Assembly: GCA_050480705.1 (NCBI GenBank)
Contig: JBJHAX010000005.1
Span: forward strand, 25,993 to 89,992
Reading direction: 5' to 3'
Origin: JBJHAX01 sp050480705
GTDB lineage: Bacteria > Actinomycetota > Nitriliruptoria > Nitriliruptorales > Nitriliruptoraceae
DNA length: 64,000 bases
Within the stretch, counting starts at the first letter, position 1. Each line of letters begins with the position of its first letter. Positions 34,030 to 42,417 of this stretch are shown one piece after another. The position numbers and the translations under genes were made by a program. The notes beneath the pieces were generated by a model, which worked only from the letters and a program-made list of their open reading frames with translations, had not been told where the DNA came from and made no database searches.

Positions 34030-34048
34030 AATAGGAATGATTCCTATT
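34030..34048. promoter_or_regulatory. Zur-like palindrome
   Basis: A perfect 19-base palindrome, AATAGGAAT-G-ATTCCTATT, 25 bases before the start codon of the zinc-binding lipoprotein. The centre AATGATT is the core of actinobacterial Zur boxes (TGAAAATGATTTTCA-type). A GAATAG direct repeat leads into it. Expected effect: repression when zinc is plentiful. Confidence 0.65.
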
Positions 34049-34072
34049 ACACCGATCAATGAGGACCCACTG

Positions 34073-35215
34073 ATGAGACACCGGCCAAGACTTCCCGTGC
34101 GTTTCGCGGCGCTCATGGGCGTGCTCGCGTTCGCTGCCAGCGCATGCGGTGCTGACACGCCTGCGCCACCCTCAGCCGAGGACGCACCATCCGAGGCGCC
34201 AGCCGATGACGCCGTGGCTGAAGCCCAACCCGTGCACGTCGTCGCCACGACGAGCATCCTCGGCGACATCGTGGCAACGATTCTCGGTGATGACGGAACG
34301 GTGCACGTGATCATGGGGCCCGGTGCCGACCCGCACACCTTCCAGCCCTCACCCAGGGACGGTGCTGCTCTGCGGGACGCCGACCTCGTGGTAGCCAACG
34401 GGCTCGATCTCGAGGAGAACCTTCTCGACGCGCTGGACGCCGCCGAACAGGAAGGCGTCCGCATCCTTCGCGTCGCTGACCATCTCGACCCGATCGACTA
34501 CGCCTTCGACGGCCTTCACGATCACGGTCATGGGCATGGCCATGAGGAGGAGGACGGTCATGGGCATGGCCATGAGGAGGAGGACGGTCATGGGCATGGC
34601 CATGAGGAGGAGGACGGTCATGGGCATGGTCACGAGGAGGAGGACGATCATGCCCACGACCATGGACCTGAGGATCCACATGTGTGGTTCGACCCTGTGC
34701 GCATGGCTGACGGTGTCCGCCTGATCGCTGGGGAGATCGCCGAAGTGGATGAATCCGTCGACGCGGCGATCTGGGAGGAACGGGCCGAGGCGTACGTCGC
34801 CGAGTTGCTCGACGTCCACGCAGAGATCGAGCAGTTGGTCGACGCCGTGTCACCGGAACGCCGCCTCCTCGTCACGAACCATGACGCACTGGGCTACTTC
34901 GCGCACCGCTATGGCTTCGAGGTGCTCGGCACCGTCATCCCGGGGGCGTCGACGCAGGCCGAGACAGACCCCCGCAGCTTCGCTGAGCTCGCCGAGCTTG
35001 TCGATCGGGAAGGGGTCCCGGCGATCTTTGCCGAGAACACCGACTCGACGCGCTTGGCCGAACAGCTCGCGAGCGAGGTCGTCGGGCGTGGCGATCTCGA
35101 CGTCGAGGTCGTGAGGATCTACACCGACGCGCTCGGTGAGCCCGGTAGCGGCGCCGACACCTACCTCGGCCTGCTTCGCACCACGGCGGGGCTGATCGTC
35201 GACGCGCTGACCTGA
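34073..35215 (+). CDS. znuA: zinc ABC transporter substrate-binding lipoprotein (ZnuA-like), His-rich
   Basis: A 380-residue A-1-type (TroA/ZnuA) binding protein. Lipoprotein signal ends FAASAC. Metal-ligand segments: GADPHTFQPSP, DPHVWFDP, TNHDALGYFAHRYG and the late Asp in FAENTDS. Between the first and second His lies a charged loop (about residues 149-200) with four GHGHEEED units, the zinc-scavenging loop of ZnuA proteins. Start ATG 34073 has GAGG at 34061-34064. No permease or ATPase gene follows, so the rest of the transporter is elsewhere. A Zur-like palindrome precedes it. Confidence 0.9.
   Translation: MRHRPRLPVRFAALMGVLAFAASACGADTPAPPSAEDAPSEAPADDAVAEAQPVHVVATTSILGDIVATILGDDGTVHVIMGPGADPHTFQPSPRDGAALRDADLVVANGLDLEENLLDALDAAEQEGVRILRVADHLDPIDYAFDGLHDHGHGHGHEEEDGHGHGHEEEDGHGHGHEEEDGHGHGHEEEDDHAHDHGPEDPHVWFDPVRMADGVRLIAGEIAEVDESVDAAIWEERAEAYVAELLDVHAEIEQLVDAVSPERRLLVTNHDALGYFAHRYGFEVLGTVIPGASTQAETDPRSFAELAELVDREGVPAIFAENTDSTRLAEQLASEVVGRGDLDVEVVRIYTDALGEPGSGADTYLGLLRTTAGLIVDALT
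34531..34650 (+). repeat. 30-bp tandem repeat (4 units) encoding the His/Glu loop
   Basis: Units start at 34531, 34561, 34591 and 34621. The first three are identical over 30 bases; the fourth differs at 3 positions. Each encodes a GHGHEEED-type decapeptide in the ZnuA-like loop. In-frame units mean that copy number could change without breaking the gene. Confidence 0.9.
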
Positions 35216-35224
35216 TGCGCCGGC

Positions 35225-35269
35225 GCCCACTGCCTGTGTCGCTCCTAGACTCGGACGCAGGCAGTGGGC
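35225..35269. terminator. hairpin after the ZnuA-like gene
   Basis: A perfect 12-base inverted repeat, GCCCACTGCCTG and CAGGCAGTGGGC, with a 21-base loop starts 9 bases after the stop codon. No T-run follows, so it may stop RNA polymerase poorly or protect the mRNA end. It also lies just before the next gene's ribosome site. Confidence 0.45.
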
Positions 35270-35287
35270 CGACGGTCGGAGGTCGCG

Positions 35288-35818
35288 GTGGACCAGTGCG
35301 AGCGGTGCTCAATGGTGTACGACGACCTCGATCTCGACGACACGCCCGGTGTCGTGCGCCATTTCGCCGCACGCACCGTGCGTGCGCTCGAGCGTGCTGA
35401 CGCGCTGGACGTCGCGCGCCAGCGTCCCGCCGAGGACGTGTGGTCCGCCCTCGAATACGCGTGCCACAGCCGCGACGTTCTCATGGTCCAGCGCGAACGG
35501 CTGTTGCTCGCACTCGCCGAGGACGAGCCCGACTTTGCGTCGATGCGGCGCGACGAACGTGCCGTCGAGGAGCGCTACAACGAGCAGGACGTCGCTGAGG
35601 TCGTCGCGGAGCTCGTCACGAACGCCGACGCCTTCGCGGGCGAGCTGCCCGGCCTGTCAGCGGCGCAGTGGGAGCGGGTCGGTGTCTACCACTTTCCCGA
35701 ACGGTCCCCGCGCACCATCGCGTGGCTCGCACGCCACACCGTCCACGAACTCGTCCATCATCTCGACGACGTCGTGCGCGGCGTGGAGAAAATCACCGGG
35801 CGCCTCATCGACGACTGA
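35288..35818 (+). CDS. DinB/MDMPI-like domain protein
   Basis: A 176-residue helical-bundle protein of the DinB/mycothiol-dependent maleylpyruvate isomerase type. Likely metal-ligand His are in ACHSRDVL and HTVHELVHHLDD. GGAGG at 35278-35282 picks GTG 35288. Family members use a thiol cofactor or metal for detoxification; the substrate here is unknown. Followed after 11 bases by a winged-helix protein. Confidence 0.75.
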   Translation: MDQCERCSMVYDDLDLDDTPGVVRHFAARTVRALERADALDVARQRPAEDVWSALEYACHSRDVLMVQRERLLLALAEDEPDFASMRRDERAVEERYNEQDVAEVVAELVTNADAFAGELPGLSAAQWERVGVYHFPERSPRTIAWLARHTVHELVHHLDDVVRGVEKITGRLIDD

Positions 35819-35829
35819 ACGGGGCGTGC

Positions 35830-37056
35830 GTGCGGGTCTCGGACGTGCAGCGGCGCGCCTGGGTCGTCGCCCGCCATCACCTCGATCGAACGGCCGCGGA
35901 CGCCAACAGCACGGCACGCGCGCTCGTCGCGATGCACGCGACCGACCCTGCGACGCCGTATCTGTCGCTGCATGCGCGCCTGGCCGACGCGTCGCGTCGC
36001 GTCGGTGTGATCGAGGAACTCGACGGCGCCCTGCACGTTGCGCGGACCCTGTGGCGCATGCATGCGATGCGGCGCACGCTCTTCCTCGTCCCCGTCGAGA
36101 CCGTTGCCACCGTCCAGGTGGCGATCGGACGTGACGTCGCTGCGCGGGAGCGCAGCAAACTCGCTGGTTGGATCGCCGCATCGCAGCCGGGCGAGGACGC
36201 CGAGGCGACCCTGCAGGACGCTTCGGCCCGCCTGCTGGCGGCGCTGGAGCACGCCGGCGACGCGCGCGCGGCCGAGCTCGCCGCATCAGACCCCGTGCTG
36301 GGCCGCCGGATCACCGTCGGATCAGGCCGGTGGTCTGCCGAGGCGACGCTCGCCTCGCGGCTCCTGCTCGTGCTCGCCGCCGAAGGACGGGTGGTGCGTA
36401 CCCGGGCGGTCGGTTCATGGCGGTCCGGACAGTTCCGGTGGTCGAGTGCCGCGCACTGGTCCGATGGGGCACCGCCGGCTGCGCCCGGCCCCGAGGCTGC
36501 TGGTGACGACGAAGACGGCGCCGACGCGCGGCTCGCCGAGCGCTACCTCGCGTCGTTCGGCCCCGCCACGACCGATGACCTCAAGTGGTGGACCGGCTGG
36601 CCGGTCCGCCGCACCGCCGCGGCGCTGAGCCTGCTCTCCCTCGTGGATGTCGAGTTCGACGGCGGTGCGCGCGGGCACCTGCTGGCGCGTGATGCGGACG
36701 AGCTTGCGGCGTGTCATGGGAGTGAAACGTCCGACCAACCTGCGGTCGCACTGTTGCCGGCACTCGACGCGACGCCCATGGGATGGTGTCACCGTGACTG
36801 GTTTCTCGGGGGCCATCGCGATGCGCTGTTCGATCGCAACGGCAACATCGGTCCCACGATCTGGGTCGATGGCCGAGTGGCCGGAGGATGGGCACAGTCC
36901 GACGATGGCCGCGTCGTCACGCGCCTGCTCGAGGACGTCGGCGGGGCGGCGGCGGTCGTGGACGAGCGCGCTGAGGAGCTGTCCGGGTTACTCGCGGGCG
37001 ACGTCGTCGTACCGCGTTTCCGCACACCGCTGGAGCGTGAACTCGCAGCCGGATGA
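35830..37056 (+). CDS. winged-helix DNA-binding domain protein (HTH_42/AlkX-like)
   Basis: A 408-residue protein of the PF06224 group (VQRRAWVVARHHL; RTLWRMHAMRRTLFLVP; LLPALDATPMGWCHRDWFLG). Relatives act on damaged DNA (YcaQ/AlkX) or are uncharacterised in actinobacteria. GTG 35830 is the start, following the DinB-like gene closely; the two may be one operon. Exact function not clear. Confidence 0.78.
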   Translation: MRVSDVQRRAWVVARHHLDRTAADANSTARALVAMHATDPATPYLSLHARLADASRRVGVIEELDGALHVARTLWRMHAMRRTLFLVPVETVATVQVAIGRDVAARERSKLAGWIAASQPGEDAEATLQDASARLLAALEHAGDARAAELAASDPVLGRRITVGSGRWSAEATLASRLLLVLAAEGRVVRTRAVGSWRSGQFRWSSAAHWSDGAPPAAPGPEAAGDDEDGADARLAERYLASFGPATTDDLKWWTGWPVRRTAAALSLLSLVDVEFDGGARGHLLARDADELAACHGSETSDQPAVALLPALDATPMGWCHRDWFLGGHRDALFDRNGNIGPTIWVDGRVAGGWAQSDDGRVVTRLLEDVGGAAAVVDERAEELSGLLAGDVVVPRFRTPLERELAAG

Positions 37057-37103
37057 TGCCACGCAGGCCTTGCGATCGTTCGTGAAGCGCTTGTTCGATG
37101 GAG

Positions 37104-37940
37104 TCAGCCTCGGCCGGACCGTCCCGCGGGGGCGCCCGGGGCGCGGCCGCGCAGGTGCGTCAGCACCGAGTCGTGATGGAGGCGCAGCGCGTCACGGACA
37201 GCCTGCTCGTCGCGAGCGCGGACGGCCTCGAGGATCGGACGGTGCAGGTCGACCTGGCGCCGGCGGTTGGTGCCCTCGAGCCAGGCCGGCGGGATCTCAC
37301 TGGCGACCCATTCTCCGTACAGCTCCGAGACCATCGACGTGTGGACGGCTTCGTACAGCGGCCCGAGAAACGCGTTGCCGGCGGCGCGCACGACCGACGC
37401 ATGGAAGATCGCATCGGCAGCAACCCACTCTGACGTGCTGCCGGTGCTCGCCTCCAGTCTGGCGAACGCACGCTCGATCTCTTCGAGATCGGCCTGGTCG
37501 GCCACCCGCACGGCGTGTGTGGCACCGACAGACTCGAGCCAGAACCGAAGTTGTGCGATGGCGTCGAGCGATTCGTCTTCTGACCGCACGATCAGGTCCA
37601 TCGATGCGATGAACATCGCCTTGGGATTGCGGGTGACGTACGCGCCCGATCCGGGCCGGACCTCGACCATTCCCAGCACGGACAGGGTCCTGAGCGCTTG
37701 GCTGACGATGGCCCTGCTCGTGCCAAGCCGCGCTGCGAGGTCACGTTCGGACGGCAGGCGCTCTCCCGGTTCGAGGCCCTCCGACAGGATGATGTCCTGG
37801 ACCTGTTCGACGACCCGGTCCGCGAGGCGCGTCGCCTCGAGCGGCCGAAACGCACTCAGCAGGTCCGCGGGCGACCGGTCCCGGGAGTCACTGCCAGACG
37901 GTCCGGCTGAGTCGCTGTGCATGGGGCGGACCTCGTCCAT
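37104..37940 (-). CDS. GntR-family regulator, FadR (FCD) subfamily
   Basis: A 278-residue regulator with an N-terminal winged helix (LPSERDLAARLGTSRAIVSQ) and an all-helical FCD domain with metal/effector His in AIFHASVVRAAGN and LHHDSVLTHL. It is divergent from the transketolase genes and probably controls them in response to a carboxylated metabolite. ATG 37940 or ATG 37922 could start it. Confidence 0.88.
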   Translation of the reverse strand: MDEVRPMHSDSAGPSGSDSRDRSPADLLSAFRPLEATRLADRVVEQVQDIILSEGLEPGERLPSERDLAARLGTSRAIVSQALRTLSVLGMVEVRPGSGAYVTRNPKAMFIASMDLIVRSEDESLDAIAQLRFWLESVGATHAVRVADQADLEEIERAFARLEASTGSTSEWVAADAIFHASVVRAAGNAFLGPLYEAVHTSMVSELYGEWVASEIPPAWLEGTNRRRQVDLHRPILEAVRARDEQAVRDALRLHHDSVLTHLRGRAPGAPAGRSGRG

Positions 37941-38089
37941 CGGGTCCCCGCTCCGAGCGTCGCCTTCGGCCGCGTGGACGGGTGAACATCAGGGGCGCAG
38001 GCGGCAGACGCGCGGTTGGGAGCATAGCGTCGGCGCTGCGAGCTCCCCGGCGCCACGTGTGCCGCCGATCGGTGCCGGCGGGGTGGCGC

Positions 38090-38119
38090 TTGACACCGCG
38101 TATCACCGGCGGGCAGAAT
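38090..38119 (+). promoter_or_regulatory. promoter of the transketolase operon
   Basis: TTGACA (38090-38095) and CAGAAT (38114-38119) are spaced by 18 bases and point to the split transketolase genes. The -35 is perfect; the -10 matches 4 of 6 consensus positions. Confidence 0.5.
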
Positions 38120-38123
38120 CGGA

Positions 38124-38146
38124 ATTGGCTCAGCCACCTTGCCAAT
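38124..38146. promoter_or_regulatory. candidate GntR operator
   Basis: The inverted repeat ATTGGC-N11-GCCAAT sits 4 bases after the -10 box of the promoter at 38090-38119, so a bound repressor would cover the start site. The divergent FadR-type gene is the likely regulator. Confidence 0.4.
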
Positions 38147-38221
38147 AGTAGGCGACGCGATCGGGCGATGCGCGGCTCAAGGCCCGGTACGGGCCTGGGC
38201 GACGACGCGGCCGCGGAACGG

Positions 38222-39058
38222 ATGCAGCCAGTGCCCACGACACGAGCAGACGCACACGACGATCGCCATGCCGGGATGCAGCAGATGGCCCTGCGCATCC
38301 GTCTGCGCTCCGCACGCATGGTGGCGCCACACGGGTTCGGGTATCTCGGACAGGCGCTGTCGTCAGCCGAGCTGATCGCGACGCTGGCCAGCGGCTTCTG
38401 GCGGCCGGGACACGACCACTTCGTCCTCGGCCCCGGTCACTACATCATCGCGGCCTACGCCGTCGGGGTCGACCTGGGCCTGGTGACCGAGGAGGAGCTC
38501 GCCACCTACGGCGACAACGCCTCGGCATTGCCAGCGATCGGCACGGAGTCGTCCCCCGTCGTCGACCTGACCTGCGGGTCGCTCGGCCAGGGCCTGTCGG
38601 GCGGTGTCGGCTTCGCGCTCGCCGACCGCCTCCAGGGCGTCGACGACACGTCGACCTACGTGCTCGTCAGTGACGGCGAACTCGAGGAAGGCCAGGTGTG
38701 GGAGGCCGCGATGTTCGCAGGCCACCACCGGCTCGACCGCCTCGTCGCACTCCTCGATCTCAACAACTCCCAGGTCGACGGGCCGATCGACGAGATCACC
38801 ACGATCGGGCCCGTGGCCGACAAGTGGGAAGCGTTCGGCTGGCATGTCGAGGAAGTCGACGGTCACGACGTCGCGGCCATCGACCGTGCGCTGATCAAGG
38901 CTCAGGACACCGACCGGCCGTCGATCATCGCCGCGACGACGTCGACACGGCACGGGATCGACGCGCTGCCGGCCGACACCGACGGGCACTTCATCAAACT
39001 TCCCGACGAGCTCGCCGCCGAGGTGCTCGCGGAACTGGAGGAACGGATCCGTGCGTGA
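38222..39058 (+). CDS. transketolase, N-terminal (TPP-binding) subunit
   Basis: A 278-residue protein equal to the N-terminal third of transketolase. TPP/Mg site: SDGELEEGQVWEAAM followed by LDLNNSQVDG. Also GPGHYIIAAYAV and CGSLGQGLSGGVGFA. With the next gene it forms a split transketolase as in archaea and many catabolic clusters, for example for unusual sugars. ATG 38222 is used; ATG 38168 would add 18 residues; neither has a strong ribosome site. Confidence 0.88.
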   Translation: MQPVPTTRADAHDDRHAGMQQMALRIRLRSARMVAPHGFGYLGQALSSAELIATLASGFWRPGHDHFVLGPGHYIIAAYAVGVDLGLVTEEELATYGDNASALPAIGTESSPVVDLTCGSLGQGLSGGVGFALADRLQGVDDTSTYVLVSDGELEEGQVWEAAMFAGHHRLDRLVALLDLNNSQVDGPIDEITTIGPVADKWEAFGWHVEEVDGHDVAAIDRALIKAQDTDRPSIIAATTSTRHGIDALPADTDGHFIKLPDELAAEVLAELEERIRA

Positions 39059-40055
39059 ACCTCCCTACGAGATCGTCGAGAAGCCCTACGGGCAGGCGCT
39101 GCTCGAGATCGCACGCGAGCGCGAGGACATCATCTGCCTCAGCGGTGATCTGACGCGCCAGTGCGAGGTCGATCTGTTCCGCGACGCGCTGCCAGACCGC
39201 TTCTTCAACGTCGGGATGGCCGAAGCCAACATGATGAGCATGGCTGGTGCGATGGCCCGGCGCGGCCTGACACCGTTCGTCCACACGTTCGGGGTGTTCG
39301 CGACACGCCGCAGCTACGACCAGGTCGCGATGTCCATCGCCTACCCGAATCTTCCGGTGCGCATCGTGGGGTTCATGCCTGGCCTGTCGAGTCCCGGCGG
39401 TCCCAGTCATCAGGCGATCGATGACGTGGCGCTGATGCGCGCGCTTCCGAACATGACCGTGATCGATCTCGCCGACGCGACCAGCATCCGCGCCGCAGTC
39501 GCGGAGGTCGTCGACCTGCCCGGGCCGGTGTACCTGCGGCTGAAGCGGGGCGTGATCCCGGTCGTGTTCGACGAAGGGCACGGGATCACGCTCGATCGTG
39601 CGGAAACGATCTTCACCGGCACCGACGTGACGATCGTCGCGAGCGGGATGATGCTGATGAGCGCCTACGCAGCGCGGACCGCACTCGAGGCCAGTGGTGT
39701 GTCGACCGGACTCGTCCATGCCCCGGTGATCAAACCGCTCGACACCGCGACGGTGCTCGAGGCCGCGTCGGGTTCGCGCGCACTGGTCGTCGCCGAGAAC
39801 CACTCGGTGATCGGGGGGCTCGGCTCGGCGGTCGCCGAAGCAGTCGCCGCATCCGGCCAGGCGACCCGAGTCGTCCGGGTGGGCATCCCCGACGTCTTCG
39901 GTGACGCCGCGCGTGACCATCTGCACCTGTTCGAACGCTACGGGCTCACCACCGCCGACATCGTGGGCGCCGCATGGTCGGCGCTCGAGCGTGAAGGGCA
40001 GCCGCCTGAGCCCCCCAGGATGGAAGCCGACCAGGACTCGTACGCACCGGTATGA
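39051..40055 (+). CDS. transketolase, C-terminal subunit
   Basis: A 334-residue protein with the pyrimidine-binding domain (LSGDLTRQCEVDLFRD; FFNVGMAEANMMSMAGAMA; THTFGVFATRR-like PFVHTFGVFATRR) and the C-terminal transketolase domain (VTIVASGMMLMSAYAA; VVAENHSVIGGLGSAVAE). Start GTG 39051 overlaps the N-terminal subunit gene by 8 bases. The active-site Glu is in GMAEANM. Confidence 0.9.
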   Translation: MREPPYEIVEKPYGQALLEIAREREDIICLSGDLTRQCEVDLFRDALPDRFFNVGMAEANMMSMAGAMARRGLTPFVHTFGVFATRRSYDQVAMSIAYPNLPVRIVGFMPGLSSPGGPSHQAIDDVALMRALPNMTVIDLADATSIRAAVAEVVDLPGPVYLRLKRGVIPVVFDEGHGITLDRAETIFTGTDVTIVASGMMLMSAYAARTALEASGVSTGLVHAPVIKPLDTATVLEAASGSRALVVAENHSVIGGLGSAVAEAVAASGQATRVVRVGIPDVFGDAARDHLHLFERYGLTTADIVGAAWSALEREGQPPEPPRMEADQDSYAPV

Positions 40056-40143
40056 CCGCTCGCGTTCCCGACGGGCGCGGGCAGCCGCCGCGGTGATGGG
40101 CATCGCGGCGAGGTGAGCGACGACGCGCAAAGGGAGAGCAGCG

Positions 40144-41490
40144 ATGGTCCAGCATGGTCTCGGAATCGCCTCGCCGGGGGCGATCAACAATGTCGACTGG
40201 GAGTCGCGTGTCGACATGGACCGGCTCCGCAGGGAGCGGTTCGCCCGGCTCCGCAACGAGCTCGAGAACTCCGACCTGGGTGCGCTGGTGTTGTTCGACA
40301 TGAACAACGTGCGGTATTCGACCGCCACGCACATCGGCAACTGGGCGCGCGACAAGCTCTTCCGCTGCGTGCTCGTGATGCGGGGTCACGACCCGATCCT
40401 GTGGGACATCGGCTCGTCGGCCAAGCAGCACCAGATGTTCGCGCCGTGGTTTCCCAAGGAGAGCTGGCAGGCAGGGCTGTCGAGCTGGCGCGGTGCGATC
40501 CCCGAACACGTGGGGGTCGAACGAGGCAACGCCGAGCGGATCGCCAACCACCTTCGTGACGCCGGACTGCACGATGAGCCCGTCGGTGTCGATGTCGTGG
40601 AGCTTCCCGTCCTCCGCGCCCTTGAAGCGCAGGGGTTGCACATCGTCGACGGCCAGGCGCTGATGCAGGAAGCCAGGATGATCAAGACCGGCGACGAGAT
40701 CGCCCTGCTCGACCACGCCGCCGGAATGGTCGACGCCGCCTACGAAGAGCTCTACCGGGCGCTTCGGCCCGGCATCCGCGAAAGCAGCTGCGTGTCGCTG
40801 GTCAACCGCCTGCTGTACGAGCTGGGTTCCGAAGAGGTCGAGGCGGTCAACGCCATCTCGGGTGAGCGGTGCAGCCCGCACCCGCACGTGTTCTCCGACC
40901 GGCTCATCCGCCCGTGGGACACCGCCTACTTCGACATCATCCACTCGTACAACGGCTACCGCACCTGCTACTACCGGACATTGAACGTCGGCGGCTCGAC
41001 ACCAGCCCAACGCGACGCCTACAAGCGCGCACGGGAGTTCATGGACAACGCCATCGCCGAGGTTCGCCCGGGCGCGACCTCTGCGGACATCGTGCGGCAT
41101 TTCCCCGCCGCCGAGGACTTCGGGTTCTCCTCCGAAGAGGAGGCCTTCGGGCTCCAGTACTGCCACGGCATCGGCCTGGGGGTCTGGGAGGCGCCGCTGA
41201 TGAGCCGGTACCACTCCTTCGAGCACCCGATCGAGCTCGAGGAGGGGATGGTCTTCGCGCTCGAGACCTACTGGCCGACCAAGGACAACAGTTCGGCGGC
41301 CAGGATCGAGGAGGAGATCGTCGTTACGTCCGACGGCTGCCGCATCATCACCCGCTGGCCGGCCGACGAACTGCTCGTCGCCGGCACCCAGTACTGGACC
41401 GGTGTGGACCTGCCCGTGCCGGAGTCGCTGCAGAAGGTCGGCTTCTCTCAGGCCATCCAGACGCCTGCGCCCGAGGTTCCCGGCGCGTGA
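40144..41490 (+). CDS. M24-family (creatinase/Xaa-Pro peptidase/DddP-like) hydrolase with altered metal site
   Basis: A 448-residue pita-bread protein. N-terminal creatinase domain (LFDMNNVRYSTATHIGNW) and C-terminal M24 domain. Expected metal ligands are D264 (YFDIIH), a second Asp 11 residues later, H341 (YCHGIGLG), E374 (ALETYWP) and E389 (RIEEEI). The second Asp position is C275 (TCYYRT). The metal site is therefore incomplete or changed, so peptidase activity is doubtful; creatinase itself works without metals. It ends the GntR-controlled transketolase cluster, suggesting breakdown of a small amide or N-containing compound. Confidence 0.8.
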   Translation: MVQHGLGIASPGAINNVDWESRVDMDRLRRERFARLRNELENSDLGALVLFDMNNVRYSTATHIGNWARDKLFRCVLVMRGHDPILWDIGSSAKQHQMFAPWFPKESWQAGLSSWRGAIPEHVGVERGNAERIANHLRDAGLHDEPVGVDVVELPVLRALEAQGLHIVDGQALMQEARMIKTGDEIALLDHAAGMVDAAYEELYRALRPGIRESSCVSLVNRLLYELGSEEVEAVNAISGERCSPHPHVFSDRLIRPWDTAYFDIIHSYNGYRTCYYRTLNVGGSTPAQRDAYKRAREFMDNAIAEVRPGATSADIVRHFPAAEDFGFSSEEEAFGLQYCHGIGLGVWEAPLMSRYHSFEHPIELEEGMVFALETYWPTKDNSSAARIEEEIVVTSDGCRIITRWPADELLVAGTQYWTGVDLPVPESLQKVGFSQAIQTPAPEVPGA

Positions 41491-41502
41491 CGCCGCCGGT
41501 CC

Positions 41503-41533
41503 CCGGATGCGGCCACGCCCGGCCCGCATCCGG
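41503..41533. terminator. bidirectional terminator hairpin
   Basis: A perfect 10-base stem, CCGGATGCGG and CCGCATCCGG, with an 11-base loop lies between the convergent M24 gene and the ABC permease gene. Confidence 0.5.
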
Positions 41534-41562
41534 AGACCGTTGTCACGTGGCCCGCACGGCCG

Positions 41563-42417
41563 TCAGCTCTGCACCCGCCGGTAGAGGCGCACGGCCAGCA
41601 GCGACGCGACCATCGTGATCCCCGCGATCCACGCCAGCGCGACGAGCGTCTGACCGGCCACGCTCTGACCTGCTGGCAGCACGTGCTCACCGAGCATCAG
41701 TCCACGAAGCGCGTTCGCGACCGCGGTCACCGGCTGGTGGTCGGCGAACACGCGCAGCCACGCGGGCATCGTCTGGGTGGGCAGGAAGATCGACGAGGCG
41801 AACACGAACGGGAAGACCGGCAGGAACACCGCCGACTGGGCGGCCTCGGGGTTGCGGACCGCGAGTCCGATCGTGGCCATCACCCATGAGATCGCATGGC
41901 CGAACAGCAGTGCGACGATGAAACCGGCGAGGAAAAGCGCCGGTCCGGTCTCCCAGCGGAAACCGATCGCGAATCCGACGCTGAACATCAGCGACAGCAC
42001 CGCAGCGTTTCGGACGAGATCGGCTGTGGTCCGGCCGGCGAGTACCGCCGAGCGGGCCATCGGCAACGACCGGAAGCGGTCCACGACGCCTTTCGACAGG
42101 TCCTCGGCGAGGCCGACCGCGGTCTGTCCCGCGCCGAACGTCGCGACCTGGATGAGCAGACCCGGCATCAGCCACTGGATGTAGTCGACGTCGGCTGGCA
42201 GGGTCCCACCGATCGCACCGCCAAAGACGAAATTGAACAACAGCAGGAACATCACCGGCTGCAGCGTCGAGAACAGCAGCAACTGGGGAAGGCGCAGGTA
42301 GCGCAGGATGTTGCGGCGGGCGATGACGAGCGCGTCGACGACGGCGTCGAGCACCGGAATGCGCCGGCGATGACCGGCCGTCGTTCGCGTGCGCGTTCGC
42401 GCCGTCGCGGTGCTCAC
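41563..42417 (-). CDS. DrrB-like ABC-2 transporter permease
   Basis: A 284-residue permease with six membrane helices; the segment VDRFRSLPMARSAVLAGRT is the conserved DrrB/ABC-2 loop. ATG overlaps the ATPase stop (ATGA). With the DrrA-like protein it forms a drug or lipid exporter of the daunorubicin-resistance type. Confidence 0.9.
   Translation of the reverse strand: MSTATARTRTRTTAGHRRRIPVLDAVVDALVIARRNILRYLRLPQLLLFSTLQPVMFLLLFNFVFGGAIGGTLPADVDYIQWLMPGLLIQVATFGAGQTAVGLAEDLSKGVVDRFRSLPMARSAVLAGRTTADLVRNAAVLSLMFSVGFAIGFRWETGPALFLAGFIVALLFGHAISWVMATIGLAVRNPEAAQSAVFLPVFPFVFASSIFLPTQTMPAWLRVFADHQPVTAVANALRGLMLGEHVLPAGQSVAGQTLVALAWIAGITMVASLLAVRLYRRVQS

Noticed and set aside
33362..34072. 5' extension of the ZnuA-like frame by 237 codons
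   Set aside because: The extension is antisense to the Rrf2 gene; the lipoprotein signal and ribosome site place the start at 34073.
34059..34073. Four-codon mini-frame MRTH overlapping the ZnuA-like start
   Set aside because: Its bases are the ribosome site (TGAGG) of the real gene; nothing supports translation.
34531..34650. Possible CRISPR array
   Set aside because: The repeats have no spacers and are in frame within a coding region; they encode the His/Glu loop.
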